A stretch of DNA of 64,000 bases from Notolepis coatsorum (GCA_963971535.1 OZ020601.1:23030743-23094742); one strand, 5' to 3'; numbered from the stretch's first letter, positions 10,461 through 23,713 are shown. Made by a program: numbers and translations. Notes: a model not told the origin generated them from the letters alone.

Positions 10461-12190
10461 TCTACTGTAGTATACTCCCCCGTTATCAATGAATTATGTG
10501 TTTATATTGCTTCAATGTCGTCACTGGACTTCTGGGAAATAATTAATTAACAATGAATTATGTCACACTCTGTTGCCTATACTCAGTTTATACTATAGCC
10601 TACTACTACTACTACTACTACTGCTTTCTAGATCTGCCTTACACTGTAATCATAGTAATCGTATAATCTTAACTACCTCTAACTATAGTTTACCCATATA
10701 ACTCTGTATGATAGCATGTACAATAGTGCTCTATATACTGTATATATACATATTTATATTTACTGCATATATATATATATATCCATATATATCTGTCTGA
10801 ATATACCTGAATAAAATAATTATATGTGCCTACTTATATAGCCTACCTGCATATAATACAATAATGCTGTATACCGTATATATATTTATCCACATCTGTC
10901 TGCACATACCTGCATACAATCCTTTTTACGTATCAGATACTATATCTATAACTGTACATATCCCTTACCTATACTCTTACTATGCTGCATGCTGGCCAAT
11001 ATGACTTAGCATAGTGTCTCTATACCTGTATCACTGTACATATTAATACTACAACTCTGTACATACATCTGATTACAAATCCATAGACTACATAGTCTTA
11101 ACAGCTGTGCTTCTTTTTACGAGCCTTGGAAATTCATAGACATTTAAATTTATGGCTTATCTTTAGCGCGAACGCGGTCATGGGTCGTGAGCATTTGTTC
11201 TTGTATGATGTATGAAACCAAGGTCAAATCTGTCAGAGTGGGAGGGTTATGCAAGATCAGGCGAGGGGGGAGCTTGCATGTGGCGTGAGAGATTGACGGA
11301 AATACTGTGAGACTCTGGGACTGGGAGAGAAGTCAATCTGCAGACCTCTGCTGTAGATACAGAGGACATCTTAGCTAGGGCCGTAGTCTTCTTTGTTGTC
11401 TCTGCTTGTCTCATCGTGTTCTCAGCCACTACTACTGGGTATATTGACATTACGTTTTTTTCCCTTGCCTATCTAAGAATTAAGAAGAGGCACAAAATAC
11501 ACTTTTCTCTCAACCGGTGCTGCATTAATTCCATGGCCCTGCCAAAACATGCTGAGTATCTTTTTATGATGAGAATGATTCGATTATGACATGATGTTTC
11601 TTGTCTATTTTGGTCTTGGTCTTGTATAGACCTGATATCGCTCTGAATTTTACATAAATCATTTAGATGGCGCTTTTATCCAAATTATGTACAACAAGGA
11701 AGGGTACAACTCTGGCATCTAAGGGTCATTATACAATGGCATGCAAATATCTCGATTCTGATTGGCTGAAACAGTCAAGTTAGCCGTTGTTATTTCGTAT
11801 AACACACTCCACGTGACCCCAGATCCCTCCCACAACCTATTTTTTATTTTTTTTAAATTTTAATGAGTCTGAATGAGTCCGCCATTACAAATGGAAGTAT
11901 GAATATCTTTTGAACGAATCCTCCAAAAAAGATAGTCAACTGGAATATGTTAGTTCGTTACACATATGTTGGATTATGTAATTGGTTTGTCATGAAAAAT
12001 CGCAGACAAAAAAATAAAATAAAAATGGCCGTCGATTTAAAAATAAAAAATAAATGTTTTGTCAGACTTGGATCTACTATTGGATCTACTTTCTCTGCGT
12101 ATGGTTTTGTGAATAAATCTCCATTATGCTTCAATTACTGTGTGTTTATTGTATAGCAATAAGGTTGGGTGAATTCGGCCATTGTATAAA
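10461..12190. other. intergenic, AT-rich, no gene seen
   Basis: Low-complexity AT-rich DNA with (TAC)n at 10600-10621 and many TATATA/ACATAC runs to about 11100. No splice-bounded frame or element ends could be supported. 11750-12190 may be the left part of the palindromic repeat that follows, since GTATAACACACTCC occurs at 11798 and again at 12303. Confidence 0.45.
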
Positions 12191-12335
12191 AGCATTACAT
12201 CACTTGAAGTCGTGTGTTATACTCATTAGATCACGCCTAGGGGGGTCTAACGATCCTCCGCTGCGCGTCGGGCCTAACAACCACCCCAGGCGTGATCTAA
12301 TGAGTATAACACACTCCTGCGCGTGATGTAATGCT
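12191..12335. repeat. inverted repeat / small foldback element
   Basis: Imperfect palindrome. The left arm begins AGCATTACATCACTTGAAG and includes ACTCATTAGATCACGCCT. The right arm mirrors it, with AGGCGTGATCTAATGAGT and GTGATGTAATGCT. The centre is CG-rich. It resembles 61549-61669 in plan (AGC-AATATCACAC arms) but not closely in sequence. Confidence 0.8.
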
Positions 12336-12605
12336 TAAGTGATATTGTTCGTCAAACAGTGTTGAACTTGAATGCTACAGTCTTGAGTGCATAATAGTAT
12401 AGACATACTGTATTAGCATAGTAGGTAGGCAGTAATATAGGCAAGGTAAATTCCTTAGTAACAAAGGACATAATAGTCACTTTTTTTTTCTTCATTTCAG
12501 ATGTTGATTGAAGTGTGTTTTTAGTCGACGGTGGAACATTTCAGCTGTTCTAACTGTGGTTCATTCCACCATTGTGGATCGAGGACCGAGAATAGCCTAC
12601 TTCTC

Positions 12606-12800
12606 TTTGATGAATGAATGAATGATCTTTATTGTCATTGTCACAAGAATGGTACAACGAAATTAAAAATGCAGCCCTAGGTGCTAACAGTCACACAGTC
12701 CTAGATAATAACAACACAGTCCTAAAACACAGTATTAAAATAATAAAGACAAGAGTGAGAAATAATAGACATAAACAGGGGGGGTATAAAAAGAAAATTA
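12606..12800 (-). mobile_element. 3' end fragment of a non-LTR retrotransposon
   Basis: Read on the minus strand, it ends with a TTTCGTTGTACC-like segment, GACAATAAAGATC and an (ATTC)n tail. This is the usual 3' end of CR1/L2-type LINEs in fish. No coding part remains. The tail at 12611-12625 fixes the 3' end and the 5' limit is uncertain. Confidence 0.6.
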
Positions 12801-14665
12801 CACTAATCCCTTGGTGTTGTGTGTGTGTGTGCGTGGCACACATAGTGCAATTTTCTTCTCAGGCTTGAATTCAGGCTTGACACCCCCCCCCCCTCCACAC
12901 ACACACACCTGCACATGGTCTTGGGGCAAAGTCAACTGGACCTGGTGTTGAACTTAACTTGGAACTCCATCAGGTACAGCCCCCTCACTCACTCTGTGAG
13001 TCTGAACCTATGATGCTCTTGCCTCACAGACAGATCGCTTTTTGTTTGATGTCGAGATAAATAAATATTCACTGCCCCTTACTTTCGAGGAATCGAGTTC
13101 ATGGCATCTACCGCAAAGACATGCCAGGGATCCGTGCTTCATGTGGACAAAATATGTAAGAAGATTATGTCATGTATGTGCAGAGGCACAGGGTATAGGC
13201 CTCCTGTATGTTGACTCAGTAACTATGGGAGACTTACAGTGGTGTTCAATCTAGACTAACAGTAGCCTGTACAGCCCTGCCTGTCCTACACTAATGTGCA
13301 ACGGTTCCTATCAGTATGTCTGCATGCACAGAGATAAAGAGAGATTATATGGGCTCTGGGGCAAGCAGATTTGAAAGAAAGTTGTTTATCTAGAGATCTT
13401 GATCTGGATTGTGGGATGTGTGTGTGTGTGTGTAGAAACAGATAACAAGATAGGATGGCTTACTGGCTGGCTGACTGACTGACTGACTGGCTTACTGACT
13501 GACTTACACAGAAAGAAAAAGAAGTATGAAACTTGTATTATTAGAATGTGAGTTGACCACCAGTGCAGTGCAGTATGGTCGCCTGGCTCTGGGCTGCCCG
13601 TTCTTGCTGATTCACAGATCAAACTGTTAGATAGGTTGAGGCGCTGATTCACTAGGCCTGCAGGCACATTGGCAGGCTGCCTCGTTCCTCTCCCCCCTTG
13701 GCCCCACATCAACACGGCAGACCTCTTTCTGCTTGCTGGGGGGCGGGGGGGGGGGGGCAACCAGTATCTGCTCCACTTACAGACTCTGTCTTGCCATACA
13801 TGTTATTTGGCAGCCAAGGGGCGGTTTGGCTTGGAAGCACTAACAGTTTGGAGCTTCTATAGCATTGGGCTGGTCAACATAAAGATGCCTGAGACAGCGG
13901 TTACAGTTTAATATCAGTAACTAACTACTGATCTATATAGCTTGTAATAGTGTGTGGGATAGCATAGAATATAATAGAACAGAATATGATATAATTTATA
14001 GTGGCTGCAGGCATAGCATTCATCCTGTGTAATCTTGGCCCAGAGTCTACACAGCAGACCTTTTACTCAAATGCTTTGACTGTAAAATATGATCTCACTT
14101 GAGGACTCCAGCTAGCGGCTCCCCTAAAGGCCAGTTCCTGAATTAGGATATTAGCCACAGTTAGGGGTTTTGGTTATAGACGCTGCCTCTAAGCAATCAA
14201 ATTCAGCAGCCTAACTTTAGGACACAGTCATAGATTTTGAATTTTTGATGGTTCAGATGTTATTGTGTAATGTGTCTCTTCCTGAGCACAGTGCATCTCT
14301 GTTAATAGCAGAATGCCGCTGTTGGGGAGAAAACCTTATGTATCCAATTTAGGTAATTATCATGTGTTTACTTGAATTAAACGTTTACATGGTTCTCTAG
14401 GTTTGTGTCTTCTGACCCTGAGGCCTATGAATCCCAAACAGTTGACCCCTTTGGAGACACAAGGTGTTTTCCTGACATGGTTATTCACTACTGAGATCTC
14501 TGCAAGTGGTCATATGGAAGATACTAGGTGTTCCATGAAGCAGGCAAAGGAGCCATTTCTCAGCTCATATTGATCAGTCATCTGTTACCCTTCAATAAAG
14601 CAGAAAATGTGCAACACTGATTCTAGGTGACAGATTACACTATATATACCATATCTGTAGTCACA
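12801..14665. other. intergenic, no gene seen
   Basis: Contains short (GT)n, (CA)n and (CTGA)n tracts, C tracts and a G tract at 13739-13757. No exon or complete element can be supported. Confidence 0.45.
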
Positions 14666-15432
14666 GTGAATTCTAAGTAATTTTGATATAGACTGATGGT
14701 CATGATCAGCAGTATGGACATTAACTGAATTGTGTAAATAGAAGAGAATAGAACAGATTTGTATTAAGCATTTTCTTTAAAGGAACACGCCAACTTTTTG
14801 GGAAATTAGCTTATTTGCCATCTACCCTGGAGTTAGACAAGCAGATAGATACCCTTTTCTTCTCTGTGCATGCATTAGGCTTAGGGAACAGCCGCTCCAT
14901 TAGCCTAGCTTAGCGTGATTCACTGGAAGCAGTGATTTCATCACCTCAAAAGCCCAGTTTTTCAAAAAACAACAGGGCTTTTTAGGTGATGAAATCACTG
15001 CGCCCATGCAGCAGTGGTTCAGCAAAACAGTCTATATCCGCTTAGAAAACTAAAAGTCTAATTTCTCCACGTGGTAAATACACAGGTCACAACATCTTTA
15101 CAGGAACGTTTTGTAGTTGTATTTGGAATGACTGTTGGGAACTAGGCTACACTGGCACACCTACTTCCAGTGAATGACGCTAAGCTAGGCTATCGGTGCG
15201 GCTGTTCCCTAAGCCTAATGCATGCACAGAGAAGAAAAGGGTAGGCTATGTATCTGCTTGTCTAACTCCAGGGTAGATGGCAAATAAGCTAATTTCCCAA
15301 AAAGTTGGCGTGTTCCTTTAAAGAAAATGCTTAATACAAATCTGTTCTATTCTCTTCTATTTACACAATTCAGTTAATGTCCATACTGCTGATCATGACC
15401 ATCAGTCTATATCAAAATTACTTAGAATTCAC
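14666..15432. repeat. 767-bp inverted repeat enclosing a MITE and its flanks
   Basis: Both arms carry the MITE termini and also about 110 bp of flanking DNA. The sequence from GTGAATTCTAAG at 14666 up to the MITE is repeated in reverse at 15322-15432, ending CTTAGAATTCAC. By eye the flank arms are identical or nearly so. The centre, about 14930-15002, holds a second nested palindrome (CAGTGATTTCATCACCT against AGGTGATGAAATCACTG). Right after the repeat, AAAGTTGGCGTGTTCCTTTA at 15434-15453 is one more copy of a MITE end. Confidence 0.92.
14781..15317. mobile_element. foldback MITE, TTAA-flanked (GGAACACGCCAAC family)
   Basis: TTAA at 14777-14780 and 15318-15321 bounds an element whose termini are AGGAACACGCCAAC in inverted orientation. 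The arms contain GGGAAATTAGCTTATTTGCC and CTACCCTGGAGTTAGACAAG. There is no coding capacity. Relatives in this window are at 6905, 30192, 33541, 35666 and a half copy at about 36280-36345. The family probably used a piggyBac-type transposase in trans, an inference from the TTAA target. Confidence 0.85.
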
Positions 15433-15453
15433 AAAAGTTGGCGTGTTCCTTTA

Positions 15454-15938
15454 CGCATTTAGTAGGCTATACTGTTACATACATGTTGTTGGTTTGGAGA
15501 AGAGGATGTAAACATATGTTGACTGTACAAACTAAAACCTGCCGGTACTGTGGTGGTAATGTTCAGCCATTACTCTCTTTTTCCCCTGTAGAAGTTGATA
15601 TCAAACGGGCCTTCCACTCAAACCCCCCTCTAACAGATAACAGAGCATCCCTACGTCCAGCCCTGCCAGGACACTTCCATTCCACGTCGGGATGATTTAC
15701 CAAGAGGTCTCGCGGCTGCTGCTGCTGCCGTCTCCGGCCATGTCAGGAGCTGGAGGCTAGAGTCTAGCGGCTTGGGCAGTGGGCCAGCTGGCAGCCGGAG
15801 GGAGTGTGGGAGGCCGGCAGGACTCGGAGAGGAACCACCCTCCGCCCCCTCTAATCAGCATGTACGTATCAAAGAAGGAAAGGTGGTGATCACAGTGCTG
15901 GAATGACTGGTAGGAAGTTCTACATGTGGTGATAATGT
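15454..15938. other. intergenic, no gene seen
   Basis: Mixed sequence with a GC-rich stretch (CTGCTGCTGCTGCCG-like) at about 15715-15850. No supported exon. Confidence 0.4.
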
Positions 15939-15939
15939 G

Positions 15940-16157
<218 letters not shown>

Positions 16158-18041
16158 GAAGGAGGAGGTTGGGAGATATAGATTATAGGAATCTTAAAAA
16201 CAGAGGCAGAGGATGGAGGAGGAAGGACCAGGGGAGTTTTTCTCCAAATGGCTTGGATCACAAATCAGTAGACAGCAAAAGCAGCCAAAGACAATCTGAG
16301 AGAATGGGTAGAATCACTGTCAAGGTGAGCTGTTGGGAGATATAGATTTATTGTGTGAGATACTGTAATTCTTATACTGTAGCTATAGAGTGAGGTATAG
16401 CTATATAATTATAGGTATGCTACATGTTCCACATGTTTTGTTCACTGTAAGCCAAAACCACAATACTGTTCTCCAGTTTAAAGGTGCATTGGATATTTAT
16501 TTTGTGGAAAAAACAAACCTCTGAAAAGTCTAAATTAAGTATAATATATATTTGGTATTCAATACATAACTTGTTACAAGAGAAAAACTGGATCCCTGGA
16601 ACGCTGTTTAAAACTAGAACTGATCTGCTCCTATCCTCCCACCACCTTTACCATACAATAAGAAGCATCTTCTAAGAGCAATGTTAGTTCACTCTGTTTC
16701 AAAGAAGCTTCCTCTAAGAGCAATGTTGGTTCACTCTGTTTCAAAGGGTTAAGGGTGATTTCTTTTGGATTTGTCTCGAGATTATAAACAATATTCAAGC
16801 TTTGTATATTTATTGTAGAGGTCATTTCTTCTGCAGCTTTAAATTAGAGTCTTGTTTTCACATGTGTGTCTTGTCTTTCATCACTTCTTACTGCAATCTA
16901 TTGTTTGTGGGTTTGTTGAAACAGATGTTTGATATATCACGCAATCTTTTGTTATGACATTTTAATAACATCTTTTTCGATGCACACAAACAGAAGAGTC
17001 CGCCTTAGGACGCAAGATCTCAAACCCTGGACAACATACGGAGTCATCAAAATACAGAGTCATACAGTCACCCACTTTCACGTTGTCTGTTATGTGGCCC
17101 TTTTGGGGCATCGTGGACAGGAAGCAGGAGACACGTGAAATTACAGAGGACATGATCGTCCACAAACACAAGATTACTCCACTTCCTCCACTCATTCTAT
17201 ATCATCCTGTGGCAGTAACACCTGGCCATACCTCCTCCCACTATAGCTGGTGGTAAACGTGGTGATTAAGATGTGGTCACAGCCAAACCTTTTGCACGGC
17301 ATAGGCACCTGCCAGCATCAACTAGAGAAGAGTTTATACAATGGGGTAAATAAACAGTAGAATGTAGTGTACCGCAGGAAAGGGTCCGTTTCAACCTGGC
17401 TGTCGGAGGAAATCACTCTGGTCAGTTTAACAGGCTGACGTCTGATGGTGTGAGTGAGAACGACTGTGGCACAAGAACTAAAGGAGAGGAAATGTGAGAA
17501 CGACCTCGGTGGTTGGGGGTGTATGTGTAGAGAGAGAGAGAGAGGGCTCCGCCCGTTTGTGAAAGTGTTGAGAGACCAGGAGAGATTTTAACATGGAAAA
17601 CAAGCCTGCAGACTGCTGGGTTTGAATAGCAAGCAGGGAGCGAAACAGCTCAGTGAAAAAAGCTCAAAGGTCAGAGTTCAAGGCAACATGATATCTGTGA
17701 AGTGGTGAAGCAAGCGCTCTCACGCGGTCGAGGCATGATCATCTGCAGTAGCCCTTGGGCCGAACTGGTTCTACCCGATCCCCGGTCGCGGGCCAATAAA
17801 CTCTATGTTGCACGTTAGCTTAATGAGTTTGCAGATATGCAGAACAACGTAACAACCGTTCCCATAGTTAAAGTTAGCCGTCCATCCAGTCCAAGAGTGC
17901 CTGAGGGTTTTAGAGAAGATAATATTCAACAATTCAGACCTGGCAAGAAAATCTGAACAACAGCAACAACAACGACAACTGCATTTCATCTTTGTAGTAG
18001 GTATAGTTGTATTAAAACATCATTGTTTGGATCCTCTACAG
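16158..18041. other. intergenic, no gene seen
   Basis: No supported exon. A roughly 43-bp tandem duplication lies at 16672-16747, with CTAAGAGCAATGTTRGTTCA in both copies. Confidence 0.45.
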
Positions 18042-20433
18042 CAGCGGTTCTCAACAGGGGTGCCGCGGCACCCTAGGGTGCCTCAGAGAGCTGCCAGGGG
18101 TGCCTTGAGATAAAAAATAAATAATAATAATAATGTTTTTATTTAAATTTTTTTTATTATTTTTGGATTACAGAAAAGTATCACTAAAGTGCTATCTGTT
18201 GCAGCTGCACTGTTTTCCATGAAAATACCATATTTGGATAAGTTTGACCATTTCTCAAAATCTGAAAATCATTACCTGTTCCACTCGACGGGGTCGGTAC
18301 CGACCCCTTTTGACCTTATTAAATTGTAGTCATATTTTTATGAAGATGCAAAATAATTTGTGATTTTAAAATCAACCGTTTTCAAGTATTATTATCACTA
18401 CTATGTCACAAATACATGTAGAATGTAAAACGTTAGGTTGGCAATAGTTTAGCAATAGGTTAAAAGTGTACTTATATCATTTTAAGTTTTCTATTTGCAA
18501 TCGCCAATTTGACCCGGAACCGGAAATGGAAATGTTGAACCATGGGAATTGAAGCTTTTTTGCAGCCATTTTGTAGAGGAGGTCGCTAGCTATCTGCCAG
18601 CGTTGGAACTTCTCCGATCTACACTTCCTGGCAAGTTCTATGGGGGTTCAAAGTTCAGTGTTCTGAATGAATTATGTCAATAATTGTTATGATTCGCGAT
18701 AATAAGCTACAAAAGGTAACGTTTTTGACAAATATTGAAACGCAGTCAGTTTCCCCACACTATTGTTAACATGTAGGAAGAATTAGATCTGAAATTAGTT
18801 TCAAAATGGTTACACTGTGGGCGAAATATATAGTAATAAATAGTAAATAGTACAGTCGATTACAGTAAATATCAGTATCTGTTATTATGCACGCCTGGTG
18901 ATACTATATCCAAATTGAACTCGGCCATTTGAAAGATACTATATGTATATATATATATAAATGTGCGAATTGGCTATAATAAGGTAATGTATAAGCATAT
19001 ATTCTATATTCTATAATAATATTTCAAATTGCATTGGTCCGGATGGGAGAATTCAGTACTGTATATACAGAACCTTCAGTTTGATCATCTTCCCTTTATT
19101 AATTCCCTTAGATCTTTTGTACACATGATCTCAAGAGGGTACTGAATGAGCTCAGTGGCAGTGTTTTAAGTTTGGTCATTATTATCATGGTTTTATTCAC
19201 TGTCAAAGATGAAAAGAAAAATCATAATTCATATTTTCCTTTGTTTCATCACAATTTAAGCAAGCCTAGTAATAGACACAATATTTCTGACACTGAGAAT
19301 ACATTCATTGAGGTCCATAGATGTTCCTAGATACCAAGAATATGCAAATAGCCCTTGTAGAAGTGGAGCAATATTCCATTTACCTAGGTATACATTTTAT
19401 GCAGATTTTCACCTGGGGTGGAACAGGTTGTTAATAAAACACAGAAAAGGATCACCAAGTTACTCTGGATAAAAAAAAAACCTTACAGACAACATTGAGA
19501 CAAAGCTTCCTGACACATCTCCATCCAAACTCTTGGAAGAACTCATTGAAATCTCAGCTGATACCACCTGGAGAGCTCGTTTCCGAGTGTGGTGCTGAGT
19601 ACCAAGTATCTCATGATGCAGCAGTTAAGGTGTTGATACCATTCAGCACCACATATCTGTGTGAAGCTGGCTTTTCATCCATGCCAGCTCTGAAAACAAA
19701 ATATAGGGCCAAGTTGAGCCTTGAGGATGACATGCGTGTTGCCTTGTCAAAGATCTCCCCACGTATTGACCGTATTATTAGCCAGCAGCAGCAGACCTCG
19801 CATTGAGCTAGAAATGTCCACTGAGTGAACAAGTGCTTATTTTCTGTATTTATTTATATTTTTTGAGAAATGGTAACTTGGTGATCCTTTTCTGTATTAA
19901 AAAAAATACATGTTTTTCTGTTTTTGAGAAATGGTAAAACTTATCCAAATATGCTATTTTCATGGAGAACAGTGCAGCTGCAACAGATAGCACTTTAGTG
20001 ATCCTTTTCTGTATTTAAAAAAAAAGATACATGATTTTCAGTTTTTGAGAAATGGTCACACTTATCCAAATATGCAATTTTTATGGAAAAAGGTGCAGCT
20101 GCAACAGATACCTGTAGCACTTTAGTGATAATTTTCTGTAATTTTATTTAAAGAAATATGCTATTTGATTTACTACTACAAGCAGTGTAATGTCAACAGT
20201 ACTAAGCCATTTAGACCTGAAACACCTGTTAATAATGCATTATATAGCCTGCATAGACACACAAATGTGTTTCCCGGTTTCTTAAATAAACATTATTTTG
20301 AAAGCAAGCACTTTTGTCATCATTGTAGCAAAAAAGACAGGACCGGAAAAGTCTTTATCGTATGTAGGGGTACCCTGGAATATTTTATTGAACACAGGGG
20401 TGCCTTGGCAGCAGAAAGGTTGAGAACCCCTGC
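18042..20433 (+). mobile_element. hAT DNA transposon, internally degraded
   Basis: The left end is CAGCGGTTCTCAACAGGGG and the reversed right end is GCAGGGGTTCTCAACC. Flanking 8-mers CTCTACAG (18034-18041) and GTCTACAG (20434-20441) match at 7 of 8 positions, as expected for an old hAT target duplication. About 95 bp near the left end (18176-18270) is present in inverted orientation twice near the right end (about 19920-20015 and 20030-20130), a subterminal inverted repeat structure. Only the C-terminal end of a transposase remains (19495-19806). A CCTGTTCCAC inverted pair at 18276 and about 19430 suggests another element nested inside. Confidence 0.85.
19495..19806 (+). pseudogene. hAT transposase C-terminal dimerisation region (fragment)
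   Basis: The 103-residue frame contains KVLIPFSTTYLCEAGFSSM, then KTKYRAKLSLEDDMRVALS, then ISPRI. These are hallmarks of the C-terminal dimerisation region of hAT transposases and their host relatives (ZBED5/FAM200-like proteins). The BED finger and the catalytic DDE/RNase-H core are missing, so it cannot transpose on its own. The first Met is incidental. It lies inside the 18042-20433 element in the expected orientation and is read as a decayed remnant. Confidence 0.85.
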
Positions 20434-20599
20434 GTCTACAGAACACACAGCGGGGCTTGTAAGTGGTTTGGCAGGTTGAGTGCCTCCCTATGGAGGACAT
20501 GGGAGGATGTTTTGGAGGGCATTCTGCGGGACGGTATTCCCTTGCCATACTGCACCACAAGCCTGGTTTTATTTGTTTGTTTGTTTTACATTATATTCT

Positions 20600-21172
20600 T
20601 TGACATTAGATGGGTGACAGATGAAAGGAAAAAACAACATAAAGTGTCCCAAGTAAAGTGTTGGGACACCGCAACCAACCGGAGGGATGGAACACCATTC
20701 TTCCAAAAGATATTCCCTCATTTGGTGTTTTTACGATGGTGGTGGAGAGCGCTGTCTGGTCTAAAATCTCCCATAGGTGTTCAATTGGGTTGAGATCTGG
20801 TGACTGCAAAGGCCATAGAAAAGGATTCACTTCATGTTCATACTCATCAACCCATTTGGTGACCCCTCGTGTCCTGTGGATGGGAGCGTTGTCATCCTGG
20901 AAGAAGCCGCTCATTTCTATCCATCTGGATAGAACTATTTGTGTGACTGAAGCTTCTGCCATCCGTGCCCCAATAATGAATCCTCTTTCAAAGTCATTTA
21001 GACTTTTCCTCTTGCCGTCTTGATAATGGGGGCAACTGGGCCTGCTCTGCCATTCTATATACATGCCACAACGGAGGATGTTTCTCCACTCATTTACTGT
21101 ACTTGACTTTGTCACCTGTCTGTAGTGACACAGTGAGCAGGAAACACGGCGGAGAGAGAAGGCAAAGGTCAA
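20600..21172 (-). pseudogene. Tc1-like transposase, internally deleted
   Basis: The minus-strand frame has a piece of the N-terminal helix-turn-helix (SLNDFERGFIIGARMAEASV). It then jumps directly to the end of the catalytic domain, FFQDDNAPIHR and [19 protein letters not shown], the second Asp and the Glu of the Tc1 DD34E triad. About 200 residues, including the first catalytic Asp, are missing, and the C-terminal tail is frame-shifted. Tc1 transposases are normally about 340 residues. It is dead. The terminal inverted repeats could not be placed with confidence. The minisatellite at 21229 begins just beyond it. Confidence 0.85.
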
Positions 21173-21228
21173 GGACTGGATTTAAACCGTGGATGTTGCT
21201 ATTATGGAACAGAATGTGACTCAGCTTG

Positions 21229-23098
21229 GTGAGGTTTACACTCTGACCCAGGTTTACAGGCTGACCCAGGTTTACAGGCTGACCCAGGTTTACAGGCTGA
21301 CCCAGGTTTACACTCAGACCCAGGTTTACAGGCTGACCCAGGTTTACACTCAGACCCAGGTTTACAGGCTGACCCAGGTTTACACTCAGACCCAGGTTTA
21401 CAGGCTGACCCAGGTTTACACTCAGACCCAGGTTTACACTCAGACCCAGGTTTACACTCAGACCCAGGTTTACACTCAGACCCAGGTTTACAGGCTGACC
21501 CAGGTTTACACTCTGACCCAGGTTTACACTCAGACCCAGGTTTACAGGCTGACCCAGGTTTACACTCAGACCCAGGTTTACAGGCTGACCCAGGTTTACA
21601 CTCAGACCCAGGTTTACAGGCTGACCCAGGTTTACACTCAGACCCAGGTTTACACTCAGACCCAGGTTTACACTCAGACCCAGGTTTACACTCAGACCCA
21701 GGTTTACACTCAGACCCAGGTTTACAGGCTGACCCAGGTTTACACTCTGACCCAGGTTTACAGGCTGACCCAGGTTTACACTCAGACCCAGGTTTACAGG
21801 CTGACCCAGGTTTACACTCAGACCCAGGTTTACAGGCTGACCCAGGTTTACACTCAGACCCAGGTTTACACTCAGACCCAGGTTTACACTCAGACCCAGG
21901 TTTACACTCAGACCCAGGTTTACAGGCTGACCCAGGTTTACACTCTGACCCAGGTTTACACTCAGACCCAGGTTTACAGGCTGACCCAGGTTTACACTCA
22001 GACCCAGGTTTACAGGCTGACCCAGGTTTACACTCAGACCCAGGTTTACAGGCTGACCCAGGTTTACACTCAGACCCAGGTTTACACTCAGACCCAGGTT
22101 TACACTCAGACCCAGGTTTACACTCAGACCCAGGTTTACACTCAGACCCAGGTTTACAGGCTGACCCAGGTTTACACTCTGACCCAGGTTTACACTCAGA
22201 CCCAGGTTTACACTCTGACCCAGGTTTACACTCAGACCCAGGTTTACACTCAGACCCAGGTTTACACTCAGACCCAGGTTTACACTCAGACCCAGGTTTA
22301 CAGGCTGACCCAGGTTTACACTCAGACCCAGGTTTACACTCAGACCCAGGTTTACAGGCTGACCCAGGTTTACAGGCTGACCCAGGTTTACAGGCTGACC
22401 CAGGTTTACAGGCTGACCCAGGTTTACAGGCTGACCCAGGTTTACACTCAGACCCAGGTTTACACTCAGACCCAGGTTTACACTCAGACCCAGGTTTACA
22501 GGCTGACCCAGGTTTACAGGCTGACCCAGGTTTACACTCTGACCCAGGTTTACAGGCTGACCCAGTTTTACACTCAGACCCAGGATTACAGGCTGACCCA
22601 GGTTTACACTCAGACCCAGGTTTACACTCTGACCCAGGTTTACAGGCTGACCCAGGTTTACACTCAGACCAAGGTTTACACTCAGACCCAGGTTTACACT
22701 CAGACCCAGGTTTACACTCAGACCCAGGTTTACAGGCTGACCCAGGTTTACACTCTGACCAAGGTTTACACTCAGACCCAGGTTTACACTCAGACCCAGG
22801 TTTACACTCAGACCCAGGTTTACACTCTGACCCAGGTTTACACTCTGACCCAGGTTTACAGGCTGACCCAGGTTTACACTCAGACCCAGGTTTACACTCA
22901 GACCCAGGTTTACACTCTGACCCAGGTTTACACTCTGACCCAGGTTTACACTCTGACCCAGGTTTACAGGCTGACCCAGTTTTACACTCAGACCCAGGAT
23001 TACAGGCTGACCCAGGTTTACACTCAGACCCAGGATTACATTCAGACCCAGGTTTACATGCAGGCCAAGGTTTACACTCAGGCCAAGGTTTACATGTG
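21229..23098. repeat. 18-bp minisatellite, about 104 copies
   Basis: The units are GGTTTACAGGCTGACCCA, GGTTTACACTCAGACCCA and GGTTTACACTCTGACCCA, mixed along about 1.87 kb. Because 18 is a multiple of 3 and the unit lacks stops in several frames, open frames of more than 600 codons exist on both strands (hexapeptides such as QVYTQT, or GLSVNL on the reverse). They follow from the repeat and are not genes. A block with the rare variants CCCAGTTTTACAC and CAGGATTACAGG recurs 414 bp (23 units) apart, at about 22563 and 22977. Confidence 0.97.
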
Positions 23099-23282
23099 AG
23101 CCACAGAACACTGAAGCGGCTTCCCAGCCCTTTGCTCTCTCTGTCTTTTTTCTCAGTCACAACCGCTCCAGTGTGAGTCCATATGCATGACCTTCCAGCA
23201 GCCCCTCAAATCAATGGGCCCTTTCACTGATCAACATTCATAATGACCCACTGTTTGAGCCTGGGGATATTTTGGGACATGG

Positions 23283-23713
<431 letters not shown>

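Noticed and set aside
20606..21172. Intact Tc1 transposase gene
   Set aside because: About 200 residues, including one catalytic Asp, are missing. It is a deletion relic.
21090..23160. Open frames of 636-673 codons on both strands, resembling repeat proteins
   Set aside because: They are created by an 18-bp tandem repeat whose length is a multiple of three. They exist in several frames at once and have no splice or initiation support.
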